The notes below the pieces were generated by a model. It was given only the letters and a program-made list of their open reading frames with translations, made no database searches and was not told where the DNA came from. From the NCBI GenBank assembly GCA_025766275.1, contig JAFKAC010000009.1:248001-312000 (forward strand): 64,000 bases of DNA, given 5' to 3'. Below are positions 23,207-32,821 of this stretch, piece after piece. A program made the translations under genes and the position numbers. The DNA is from Lactarius indigo (Eukaryota > Basidiomycota > Agaricomycetes > Russulales > Russulaceae). How positions within the stretch are numbered: position 1 is the stretch's first letter; each line of letters begins with the position of its first letter.

Positions 23207-23226
23207 CAGGAGTGAGGCCCACCTCA

Positions 23227-24460
23227 CTAATCCGCTATCGATTCCTGCCTCATCTTCTCCGCTTCGTCCTCCATCCTTGCTAATATGTTAGCACGTTCCA
23301 AACGATAGAGACTGTCCTTTTTGTCCGCAGCCACCATCTCCCTTTCCAGTTGCAGCTGCCGAATCCGCTTTTCCAGCTGGTCTTCGGCGAACACGAATTG
23401 CCGGAACCGGCGTAATTCTTGGGTGAGAGTAACATCCCCAATGCGCATTAGTAGCAGGTCAGTGGGGTGATGGTTGCGGAGCATGAAGTACTCCTCATGG
23501 GGAATGAACGCCCTGTTGTTTTTGGGGAGATGGGGTGTGGCGTAGAGGGGTTTCCCATAAAGGAATCCCGACCCAGGGGCTAGTCCGAGAACGAAGGGGT
23601 CTCCTCCTCGGATAACCTGTATGTGGGATGCTTGTATCGTCGGTCCGTTGGGGAGTTTGATCGGGAACGGAATGTAATCGGGTCCTCTATTGACCCGGAA
23701 CCCCTCAGGGACGACGGCCCTGGTTGCGGGGTCTCGTTCGCCCATTGGTGTATAACGAGCCGCTTGTGCCACGGCAACTCGTCCCCGGTGTAAAGGCCCC
23801 CCCGCTGCGTCGACGAGGTAGGGAGTGGCGGCTGGATCTTCAGCGTAGAATTCATGGTTAAGGAATGCGTGCCTGATGGGGTAATGGTCTCCAAGCTCGT
23901 CTTCATCCTCATCTTTGTCCAGTACTCCTTCCGCTCCTTCATCATTCGGCGTCGGCAGGCGGCGATATGCAGTTGCTCCCACTGCCACCACGCCGCCGTT
24001 TCCTTCCATTCTTGTTCGTACTTCTTCATGGCGTCGGGCGGTTGCACCGCGTGGGACAGCTGCTTGAAGCCGAAAGAGTTCGTCTTCTGTGAGGAAGGCT
24101 TCGGGCTCACCGGTGTCGGGGTTTGTGAGGGCGTACATTGGCGGAGGTGCTGGTTGAGCTGTTGTCGGATCGTCGTCGAGAGTTCCCTGTACGGGCACAG
24201 GGAATCGTTGCAATGTCTGGTGCAGTTCTTCACTAGTGATAGGGCCATCTTCCTCATGCTGCACGGAGGGACCGCTTCTTCCTGCAGTTCTAGTGGTTGT
24301 GGCGTCATTGGTGGAGTTGGGGTTAACAAGCGTGGCGGAGGAGTCGTTGACAAGGGTAGAGAGGAGTGCGAGCTGGTCATTGCGTCGAGTAGAGGACATG
24401 GAGTGAATGGGAGATGGGGACTTATCATGACAGGAGGCTACCCTTATATGTGTTTCTCTG
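23227..24460 (-). other. Post-chromodomain C-terminal domain of Gypsy-1
   Basis: After the chromodomain comes a Ser/Thr/Pro-rich linker. A conserved block follows (NRGPDYIPF, SHIQVIRGGDPFVLGLAPGS, YGKPLYATPH, FIPHEEYFM), then an amphipathic helical stretch (LTQELRRFRQFVFAEDQLEK...DSLYRLERAN). Clear counterparts occur in Gypsy-3 (45364-45915) and Gypsy-7 (63809-64000), and a weaker one in Gypsy-5. No signal peptide or membrane segment was seen. Function unknown. Confidence 0.7.
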
Positions 24461-27400
24461 TCGGGGTTGGAATGTTTGAAGTCCTGAACGGCTTCGTCAG
24501 CAAATACGTCATCCTTATCTATCCATTGATTGTCTGAGTCCGGATAGCCCTTCCATTTGACAAGGTATTGGAGCCGACGTCTTCTGCCGAATCGCCGAGA
24601 GTCCAGAATCTTCTCGACTTCGTATTCTTCTTCATTATCGACCAAATCAGGTGGTGGGCGCTGATAGTTTGGTCCATGCGTGGGTGTTTCGCGATAAGGT
24701 GTGAGAAGATCTATGTGGAACACATCATGGATGCTCCACTGCGTGGGAAGCTCGAGTCGGTAGTTGACAGGGGACATCACCTGGATGACCTTAAATGGTC
24801 CGTGTCGTTTAGCCGCTAGTTTTGCGGTTGGTTGATGGGTGCGTAAGTGGCGTCCTTCTAGCCACACAAGGTCTCCTTCTTTGAACTTGGGTGTATCTTT
24901 GTGTTTGACCCATGACTTTTGCGCCCGGAGCATGCAGGAGAAAGCGCGCTGTCGCGCTTGTTTAAACTGGTCTAGTCTTAATGATACTTGTGGGATAGGG
25001 GAAGGCCTATCGGTCCAATCAGCGCGAGGATTGAACCCTGATAAGAGAAAGAAGGGGGACTCCCGCGTAGTTTCGTTAGGCCAGTTGTTATGTGTGAATT
25101 CTGCCATTGGCAGATAACAAACCCAGTCATCTTGTCGTTCATTTACCCAGAAGTGGAGGTATTGTTCTAGCCATTGTTTGTCCGTTCTGATTGGCCATCG
25201 GTTCGGGGATGATAAGCGGTTGAGATATTTTGGCTGATGCCAAGGATTTTGCATATCTCCCGCATGAACTTGGATGCGAAGCGGGGGTCTCGATCACTAA
25301 TGACACGCGAGGGGAGTCCAAATCGTGGGAAGACGTGAGAGACGTACAGAGCAGCTGTCCCTTCGGCCGTTATCTCCTCATTACATGGAATGAAGACGGC
25401 AGCTTTAGTACAATCGTGGTCTGTTACCATCAGGATAGAGTCGTAACCACGAGAGATAGGGAGTTTAGTAATAAAGTCCACCGTGATGGTTTCAAACGGC
25501 AAAGCCTCTGGTTTGGGATAAATGGGTTGTAAAGGTGCCCTGATGGGACGGAGGTTGACTTTGTGCCGCTGGCATTCTGTGCAACCTTTGACGTAATCCA
25601 TGACGTCATTTTTCATTTGCGGCCACCAGTAATGTCGTTCAGTGAGTTGAAGAGTGCGTTTAATACCTGGGTGACCATAGACGGGGGAGTCATGGTGAGC
25701 GGCAATAATAGTGCGTTTGTCATGGATGCTGCCGGTGACCACTCGGCATCCATCTTTATACCATGTCCCTTCAATGTCTTTTAGCTTGTGAGCGTTGACC
25801 CAAGGTTTCAACTTAGCTGTGTCTTGTTCATAGATGGGGTGTTCCGGCATCATTTCTACTGGTAAGATCTCCGGTCTCCAATGCGGGTGTTGTGGTTCTT
25901 CCAGTGTGGTGGCACGTGCAAAGATGCTTTCTGGTAATACAGTTACTCCCTCATTGTCGTTTTCTCCTTGGTCGTAGTCTGGTCTCTGTGATAGTGCGTC
26001 GGCGTGGCCATTAGAAGTCCCTTTAATGTGGTGAATCTCGAAGTCGTATTCCGAGAGTTCAAGTACTTCCCTAGCTACGCGCCTACTAATCTTTTGCGGT
26101 GATTTCCAGTATTGTAAGTTAAGGTGATCCGAGAATACTCTAATTTTGTGGGGGGACCCTGCCAGAAGGGGTCTCCAATGGCGAAAGGCTTTGACGATCG
26201 CCAGGAGTTCGAGGTCATAAATGTCGTAGTTGCATTCGGCTTCATTGAGGGTGGACGAATAGTAGCCAATGGGGTGTCGTTTGCCGTCTGCTTTACGCTG
26301 GAGGAGAACGGCTCCAGTGGCAAATCCAGACGCATCAACTTCGAGCTCGAATTGTTGTGTGAGATCGGGGTGCGCGAGAACAGGTTCGCTGGTGACGAGG
26401 GTTTTGAGGTCTTGGAATGCCTTTTCTTCCTCAATTCCCCAGTGCCATTCGGTGTCTTTGCGGGTGAGTTTGTTAAGGGGGCGTGCTTTGGTCGCGAAGC
26501 CTCGTATGAAAGGACGGTAAAAATTGCAAAAACCGAGAAAAGAGCGGACGTCCTTAACCTTGGTTGGCGTAGGCCAGTCCTTAATGCCGGAAATTTTAAC
26601 AGGGTCCATACGTGTCACCCCCTTTTCAAGGATTACCCCCAGGTAATCCATGCGTGGGGAGTGGAAGAGGCATTTCTTGAGCTTGTAATACAAGTCGTGC
26701 TCAGCAGATACACGGAGGACGTCCTTGACAGCTTCAATGTGATCCTGTAAGGAATGGTTAAGCCCCGTGGCAATGCCAATATCGTCCATATAAACTCGAA
26801 TGATGGTGCCGTGTCTTTCGTGTTTTGCGATAATGTCCCTGAAGATGAAATTCATCATTGTCTGGAATGTTGCCGGGGAATTGGTTAGGCCAAAAAACAT
26901 CACCGTTGGTTCGAATAATCCGTAGCGCGTTTTAAACACCGCTTTTTCTTTGTCGCCTTCCTTGATTCGCACGTTGTTGTACCCCCACCTAACGTCAAGT
27001 TTGGTATAGATGTGGGCATTGCTGAGGTCAGTAATGAGGTCTGATATCAGCGGGAGCGGGTATTGGTTGCGGATGGTAACTGCGTTGATCTTCCGATAGT
27101 CCTGAACAGGTCGCAGTTTCCCGTCCTTCTTTTTAATAAAGAAGAAGGACGATGCATATGGAGATTTGGAGGGTCGTATGTACCCCTTTTTGAGCTGTTC
27201 GTCGATCCATTCGCGCAGTTTTTTGTCTTCCTCTTGGGTCATGGGGTATATTTTGCAATCTATTGCGTCCGCTGTTCCTGGTTTGAATTCGATAGCGTGA
27301 TCCCAAGGCCTGCTTGGCGGAAACCTGTCTGATGCTTCTTCACTGAAGAGGCGTTCAAATTCTCGATATTCCGGCGGTAACTCAGCTTTAGTGACATATT

Positions 27401-28000
27401 GTTGAGCGGCTATGGCGAGGTCTGTAGCTGTAGCCCGGATTCGACATCCTTCTTCGAATTGTTGTCGTTGTTCGTCGGTGATAACACAGGAGTGTATTAC
27501 TTCGTAGTCGTCGTTTTGGACAGTAGTTGTTGCGACTACCGATGTTGTTTTGAGGTAAGGATTGGTAGAACGAATGATGATGGGGAGCATGTCTTCATGA
27601 ATAGCGGCTTGAGACCATTTGATGTGGGGATCGTAGATGGTGAGCCAGGGATATCCCAAGACAATATCTTCATTACCGATGTCTGTAATAAGGAAGCGTA
27701 TTTCCTTATGAATTCCTTTAGTTTGAACGTCGACATCAGTATAATGAGTGATACGCCCCGATTTATTTTCCGTGTTGTCGATATTCCATATTTTCTTCGG
27801 GACCTCGAGTAATTTGGTCCCAAGCCCCATTCTTTTTGCAAAGGAGGGTTTCATGAAGCAATGAGTTGCTCCTGAGTCGACTAATGCTCGTATGTCGGCC
27901 ATTGCGTAACTGGTGCGAATCGATACTGGAACTCTCATAGAACGGTAGCGAGTCATGATTACACTGTTACAATTAACTGCCCTCACCCAGGCCGATGGGT

Positions 28001-29479
28001 TCAGGCATCCTGAAAACCCTCCTTCTTCCACAACTGCTGGAGGATAATGTCTTTTACATCGTCTGATTCTCCAGCTACTCCATTAAGCCAGTCGCTGGCG
28101 CGCTGTTGAGGGGGCACCTCTTGGACTGCCCTGGTAGCGACTTCTGGTTCTTGTTGATGATAGTCGGTGTCGATATACCGACTGGTCGATGCTTGGGGTT
28201 GGTACCCCCCTCGCGGTTGTCTGCAATCGCGGGCCATGTGTCCGTCCTTTCCACAGTTATAACATGTGACTGGCCTTTGGTTGTTACGTCCTCCTCCTCT
28301 TTGTAAAAATCCTCCTCTTGGTCGGTATGGGGGACGAGGGGCGAGTATGTCTTCAGCTCCTGCAAGTTGCCCTCGGATTCGGTCTGCGGAGGTATCCATG
28401 GCGTTTGGATCTCGTAGGTTTCTTGGCTGCCATGAACTCCTTGGTGGTCCCTGCCACTGTCGCTGCTGTCGTTGTCTCCCTTGTCCCTGTCCAGGGGAGA
28501 CCCCCTTGTTCAATACCGCTTTAAGGTGAAGATATTGCTGTTGACGAGTGGTAGCCGCTTCCTTCCATTCGCGGTAGTTGCGGGGATTGTCAAGGGTGTA
28601 GACCTTTTCATATAGGTCTTTTGGTAGTCCGCTTGCAAACAGGTCTAGCGTTTGCGGATCGTCGAGTCGATATTGAGCGCGGCATATCAGTTGTTCAAAT
28701 TGGGTGCAATACTCATCTAGATTGCCTCCAATCATCTTGACTCCTTTCTTAAGCTTGTATTGAGCTTGTTCTTGTTCCATCGTGTTGCGGAAGCGCTGCA
28801 TAAAGCTGCGCGTAATTTCGTTCCATAGTCCTTCGCTAGTACGGGGTATACCAGCTTGTATCTGGCCATTGAGCCAGGTAAGCATTGCTAGTACCCATTC
28901 GCTGACGTTAACGCCCTTGATGTAGGATAGGAAAAGTAGGGCTTGTCGATAGGGTGTGGCCATTATGCCTTCGTCTGCGTTCATGCCCCAGTAGACATGC
29001 CACTGAGTGAGAAACGCTTCGACCTTGGCGCGTTCTCCGTCGAATACTGTGGGTGCCTCGCCAGCTAGCTTGTTACTTGGAGGGGGAATAATGGGACCTG
29101 CACCTGGTAATCCTCCTCCTGGTGGTCCTCCTGGAAATCCCCCAGGGAATCCTTCAAATCCTGGTGCTCTTGGTGGGGGTCCTCCACCTCCTCCCCCTCT
29201 GGGCAGGTCACCAGGGGGTCCACCTCCTCCGCTGGGAGGGTCGGCTACATCGGGTCCAATGGCACGATGGATTGCTACATCGTTGTCGGTCATTCAGTGG
29301 CCCGTATATGGATTGATAGGAGCTAAATTAGCTCGCGATTCTTCTGCGATGTGTCTTTGTTCTTCTAGGGCGATCTGATCCCTTGTTTCACTGGTGAGGT
29401 ATACCTCTTCTTGGGTAATGGTGGCTGTTGCCATCACGTCTGCTGGACTGTGGATGTGGATTACTTCTGGCTCGGGTTG
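28001..29479 (-). pseudogene. Gypsy-1 Gag (one premature stop)
   Basis: Gag continues from the pre-Gag domain at 37489-37965 across the Gypsy-2 insertion. A helical stretch (MATATITQEE) is followed by TGA at 29294-29296, where Gypsy-3 has an arginine. Next is a Gly/Pro-rich linker (about 29240-29080). The capsid-like retrotransposon Gag region follows (FDGERAKVEAFLTQWHVYWG to about 28560), then a basic linker, one zinc knuckle CYNCGKDGHMARDC (about 28250), and a C-terminus ending at 28001. The last residues overlap Pol around the GGGTTTT heptamer. An internal ATG at 29291-29293 could allow re-initiation after the stop. Confidence 0.88.
28013..28019 (-). promoter_or_regulatory. -1 ribosomal frameshift heptamer, Gypsy-1 gag/pol
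   Basis: Element-sense G GGT TTT read in the Gag frame (GAG GGT TTT CAG). It fits the X XXY YYZ rule with X=G and Y=T, and slipping back one base enters the Pol frame exactly. The same heptamer is at the same place in Gypsy-3 and Gypsy-4. Confidence 0.75.
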
Positions 29480-30245
29480 TGTCACGGACGCTCTATTTCT
29501 GCCTTATTTTTCCGTATTTTTACGGACTTATTTGGTGAAAGATACGAGACTCCAACGTTGCGCTCAAACATCCAAGTCCTTATCACTAGATATGATAAGA
29601 TGGTTAGTCACGTGATGCCAACATGTGCACCCATAAGCACGTGACCCTGGGATAGTAACTTCCTTAACGGATGTTACCTCTTTAGTCACTTTCCTCATTA
29701 GTATAGTAGTTTCTCATTGGACGATAAGCAGGGAAGGCTCTAGATAGTTCTAGACTACGTTGTCATAGGGTTGTGATAAGGACACGTCATTGTTCTGTCA
29801 GCGTTAATGACTGTGCATCAGTCAGCACAATAGATAACGCTATTATTAGACACGACGCGTCAGCGTCTGACTCATTACTATTACATGTACCTTTAGTAAC
29901 AAGGTTTAGTAGTAATTCGAACTCAGCCGCAGCAGTGTATATAAACCCTCATGTAGCGTCCTGAGTGGAACCAACTTGTCCTCTTGGTTCTCCACTCAGG
30001 TGCGTATTCCCTTTGTACTTCCCTCACTTCTCCAATATTAACTTGTCCTCTTGGTTCTCCACTCAGCGTGCCACTGTGTGATCATCTTGCCTTTGACCTT
30101 GCATAAAGGTCTTAAGTGTGCATACTCTCCGCAGTGACTGTACGTTCGGCGCGTGACTTGTCTCCGCACTAGGCTTGGGTGTGCACCTGTTCAGTTCACT
30201 TACACTTTCCTTGGTCTAGTTGTCGCGATAAGTCATACCGCTACA
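29480..30245 (+). repeat. Gypsy-2 5' LTR (766 bp)
   Basis: Starts TGTCACGGACGC and ends ATACCGCTACA. It contains two CACGTG boxes (29609-29614 and 29638-29643), a TATATAAA box (29938-29945) and a 27-bp direct repeat at 29973-29999 and 30040-30066 that includes the primer word. Confidence 0.95.
29938..29999 (+). promoter_or_regulatory. Gypsy-2 LTR TATA box, self-primer word and hairpin
   Basis: TATATAAA at 29938, then AACTTGTCCT at 29973-29982 (35 nt from TATA start). That word is the reverse complement of AGGACAAGTT just inside the LTR (30248-30257). It sits in the loop region of an inverted repeat, GAGTGG-A-ACCAA / TTGGT-TCT-CCACTC (about 29963-29997). The sequence is unrelated to the Gypsy-1 primer but the geometry is the same. 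Confidence 0.65.
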
Positions 30246-30247
30246 TT

Positions 30248-30257
30248 AGGACAAGTT
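30248..30257 (+). promoter_or_regulatory. Gypsy-2 primer-binding site (self-complementary)
   Basis: AGGACAAGTT, two bases after the LTR end, complementary to AACTTGTCCT in the LTR. No match to a tRNA 3' end (no TGG start) was seen. Confidence 0.6.
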
Positions 30258-30786
30258 CCTTTTCACACGCCTCTTCACTCTTGTTTACCGGCGTCTTCCT
30301 TTTCACCCTTCTAGGTGGTTGACGACCACAAGTCCCTTGTGTTATCCACCTCATCCTTTGCCTGTGGACCTTCGTACGCAGAATCTGCGCTATCTTGGTA
30401 CAACTCTATTGTCCGTAAAATCGGCATAGATTGTGCTTGCCTATAGGCGTTCTATCTGGTCATCAGTAGAACGTTTGGGTACTGCTTGCAGAACTGGTCA
30501 CCACGCCAGATAAGCTGCAAGTGGAAGAGAAGCCTGCCAGGCCTAGCCTGTGACAGCTGTACGCGAAGTAAGCAGAAAAGTTTGAGAGCGCTTCAGCGTG
30601 AGAGGCAGCCAACAGGTCGAGAAGACTGAGGCAGACAGCCTTGTGGCTCTACACATTTCCTTACCCCATTCCTGAGTGTTCCGTTATCGCCGCAGCCTCG
30701 CGCAGTGTGAAACTATCACTGTGTATTGGTCTTGCTTGATCGGACTCTCCAATCATCCTCGACTTAGCGTTTCGCGGTCGTTGTAA
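30258..30786 (+). other. Gypsy-2 untranslated leader
   Basis: About 530 bases after the primer-binding site with no recognisable coding sequence on the element strand. Packaging signals would be expected here but none can be identified by eye. Confidence 0.4.
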
Positions 30787-31458
30787 CCCGTTGTCATTTA
30801 TACCACCTCCCCATTTTCCAAACTGCCTCGCATATTTGCGAACATTCGTCAACGTCTTCGACATCTCTTCAGGAGAAGACAGGAAACAGTTCTTCCTGTT
30901 CCAGCGCCCCCGTCACCCCCACGATCATATTTCACTCCAAATTTAGCCTCTGCTTCGGCATCACTGCACGTTCAGGGAGCAGGTCAATCGTCCTCTGACC
31001 CGATCCCTTCACCCCGATTTGCATCCCCAACTCCGACAGTAGTTTCGGAGCACTCCTATCACTCGGCGCATTCCTCCTCCAACGAGACACTCGTTGACAA
31101 CCCCCACGCACCTCCTGTAGTCTATCAGCAAGAAGTCTTTGCTGGTGAAGAAGTCCACTACAGGTTCTCTTTAGAAGGCGAACCCCAGAACGACGCGGAA
31201 GCATACGTCCGCGCCATCTATTACGATAGAAACTTCCGTTACGCCCTTCTAGAACTTCACGGAGCATTCGGCCTCGTTGCAGGCACCCCTTTCACCGTCC
31301 CTCAGCTGATCGCCTTTGCGGCAGCCCTAGTCCCCGAACTTTCTCCTCCCCCATCCGTCCACTCCCACGATAGCTCCCAAAGGGAAACAGAGAGCAGCGC
31401 AAGCACAAGCTCAGTATCCCACAGGAGTAACGTCCAAGTACAGAACGATCCTCTCTAA
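30787..31458 (+). CDS. Gypsy-2 upstream frame without ATG (pre-Gag region)
   Basis: An open frame of 224 codons between TAA (30784-30786) and TAA (31456-31458), with no ATG in frame. It begins basic and Pro-rich. It becomes protein-like with EEVHYRFSLEGEPQNDAEAY, YYDRNFRYALLELHGAF and VPQLIAFAAALVPE, then ends Ser-rich. It overlaps the open Gag frame (from about 31338) by some 120 nt, and Gag is +1 relative to it. It may be reached by non-ATG initiation, or it may be an ancestral N-terminal Gag region put out of frame by an indel. By position it corresponds to the pre-Gag domain of the other gypsy elements, but sequence similarity is not evident. Confidence 0.45.
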   Translation, partial: PVVIYTTSPFSKLPRIFANIRQRLRHLFRRRQETVLPVPAPPSPPRSYFTPNLASASASLHVQGAGQSSSDPIPSPRFASPTPTVVSEHSYHSAHSSSNETLVDNPHAPPVVYQQEVFAGEEVHYRFSLEGEPQNDAEAYVRAIYYDRNFRYALLELHGAFGLVAGTPFTVPQLIAFAAALVPELSPPPSVHSHDSSQRETESSASTSSVSHRSNVQVQNDPL

Positions 31459-31594
31459 AGAAGAAAAAGAGTGGATCAAGAACTTCGACAACTGGGACGA
31501 CTTCGACGAAGACGAACAGCTTCGCCTTATCGAAGACAGACGGGAGTCGATCAAAAAGTACGAGGAAAGAAAAAGACAAGACGAGTTAGATAAG

Positions 31595-32821
31595 ATGTCC
31601 GCCGCCGCCGCTGCTCCACCAACCCCCACAGCTCCTGCTCCGCCCCCAACTCTCAACGACTGCTTGCGCCTAATAAGCGATCTAGGCCAAGTAGTCGGTA
31701 TTTTAACACAAAAAGTTACGGATTTGACCGCACAGGTTTCAGCAACCGCGGCCAAGCCCAGCCCTAAACACAAGGAAGTAGTGGCCCGTCCCAAAGCCTG
31801 GGATGGGAAAGGCAACTCCACAGACGCCCGTCACTTCCTTGCAGCCTTCCATAATTGGGCAGGCTCACAGCAGGACGCTATGAACACCTGGGACCCGGCC
31901 CAGGGCATGTACTTCCGGGCAGAAGACCGCTGGATTATGGCGGTTCTTAACCTCATGGAAGGGGAAGCCAAGTCATGGGCTCTCCCTTACCTAGAACAAC
32001 TTCAGTCTAACAACATTCCGTTTGGCAGCTCTTGGGACGAATTCGTCAAAGAGTTCAACCGACGGTTCTCGCCCCTCGATACCACAGAGACAGCGAGGGA
32101 ACAGCTGAAGAAGACAAAACAGGGCCGCGGATCGGTTGCAGAGTACCGATCCGTGTTCGAACAATACTCTGGACAGACTGGATGGTCAAAAGCAGACCTC
32201 CGCACCCGCTTCTACGACGGTCTCTCGGACCGCGTAAAAGACGCCCTAGCCTTGACGGACAAGGCCCATGTCGATTTCGACGACCTCAAGCAGGTCTCAC
32301 AATCGCTAGATCAGCGACTGAGACAGAGGGACTCGGAAAAGAAGGGCGGATCGTCTAGCCAGTCAATCTTGCCCGCAGGCAAGCCGTCCGATCCAGACGC
32401 GATGCAAGTTGATGCATCACGACAGCAGGGATCCGGCACGAGCAAGCCCGCATCCGGCGGAAAGACCCGGCAAGACTATCAAAAACACATGCAAGGCAAG
32501 TGTTACGGGTGTGGTTCTAAGGACCACTCAAAGAAGGATGGAAATCACGAACGCGACGTGTGCCACCATTGTCAAAAGGTCGGACATAGGGCACCCGTCT
32601 GCATGCTCAAATTCATGGGGAAACCTGCCAAAGCGAAAGCCGCGGCCAGTAGTGAGGAGACCCCCTCTCAACCTTCTTCCAGTCAGTCGGCGGCCTCCAC
32701 CGCCCAAACAAGTACCTCCGCACCGCCCAAAGCCAATACGTCCCAGGCAGACGTGGCAAAGTTATTGGCGGCGCTCACAGCCCAACAAGAGCAAATCAAC
32801 GCTCTTAAGGCGGCTTTTTAG
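31595..32821 (+). CDS. Gypsy-2 Gag
   Basis: 408 residues from the first in-frame ATG (AAGATGTCC). The frame itself is open from about 31338, so a longer product is possible. An Ala/Pro-rich start and short coiled coil (LISDLGQVVGILTQKVTDLT) lead into a retrotransposon Gag capsid region (ARHFLAAFHNWAGS, WIMAVLNLMEGEAKSWALPY, SWDEFVKEFNRRF, AEYRSVFEQYS). Then come a basic tail, a partial Cys cluster CYGCGSKDHSKKDG, and a full zinc knuckle CHHCQKVGHRAPVC. The C-terminus is Ser/Ala/Gln-rich. It ends at TAG 32819-32821, overlapping the Pol frame by about ten bases. Intact. Confidence 0.9.
   Translation: MSAAAAAPPTPTAPAPPPTLNDCLRLISDLGQVVGILTQKVTDLTAQVSATAAKPSPKHKEVVARPKAWDGKGNSTDARHFLAAFHNWAGSQQDAMNTWDPAQGMYFRAEDRWIMAVLNLMEGEAKSWALPYLEQLQSNNIPFGSSWDEFVKEFNRRFSPLDTTETAREQLKKTKQGRGSVAEYRSVFEQYSGQTGWSKADLRTRFYDGLSDRVKDALALTDKAHVDFDDLKQVSQSLDQRLRQRDSEKKGGSSSQSILPAGKPSDPDAMQVDASRQQGSGTSKPASGGKTRQDYQKHMQGKCYGCGSKDHSKKDGNHERDVCHHCQKVGHRAPVCMLKFMGKPAKAKAAASSEETPSQPSSSQSAASTAQTSTSAPPKANTSQADVAKLLAALTAQQEQINALKAAF
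32809..32821 (+). promoter_or_regulatory. Candidate -1 frameshift site, Gypsy-2 gag/pol
   Basis: The Pol frame opens only after TAA at 32806-32808, and Gag stops at 32819-32821, so a -1 shift must happen within GGCGGCTTTTTA. The best candidate is G GCT TTT in the Gag frame, an imperfect version of the X XXY YYZ heptamer seen in the other elements. Confidence 0.5.

Larger units (their letters stand above)
23227..28031 (-). pseudogene. Gypsy-1 Pol: PR-RT-RNaseH-IN-chromodomain plus C-terminal domain
   Basis: Entered by -1 frameshift from Gag. Protease has ALVDSGATHCFM (about 27890). RT has VQDYRKINAVT and VYMDDIGIATG (about 26790). RNase H starts EVDASGFATGAVL (about 26340). Integrase has its H..H..CTEC zinc region (about 25580), VDFITKL, VISDRDPRFAS and the DGQSERTN block. 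One base is missing just after ERTN (about 25174), so the first frame ends at 25167 and the rest, beginning WLEQYLHFWVNE, continues in another frame to 23227. The chromodomain (EYEVEKILDSRRF...YLVKWKGYPDS) lies near 24600-24460. About 420 more residues follow, including PEGFRVNRGPDYIPFPIKLP and a C-terminal helix with YRLERANILAR. The break disables integrase as assembled. Confidence 0.9.

Noticed and set aside
29773..29964. Small ORF repeated identically at 37011-37202
   Set aside because: It lies inside the two Gypsy-2 LTRs and reflects LTR identity, not a gene.
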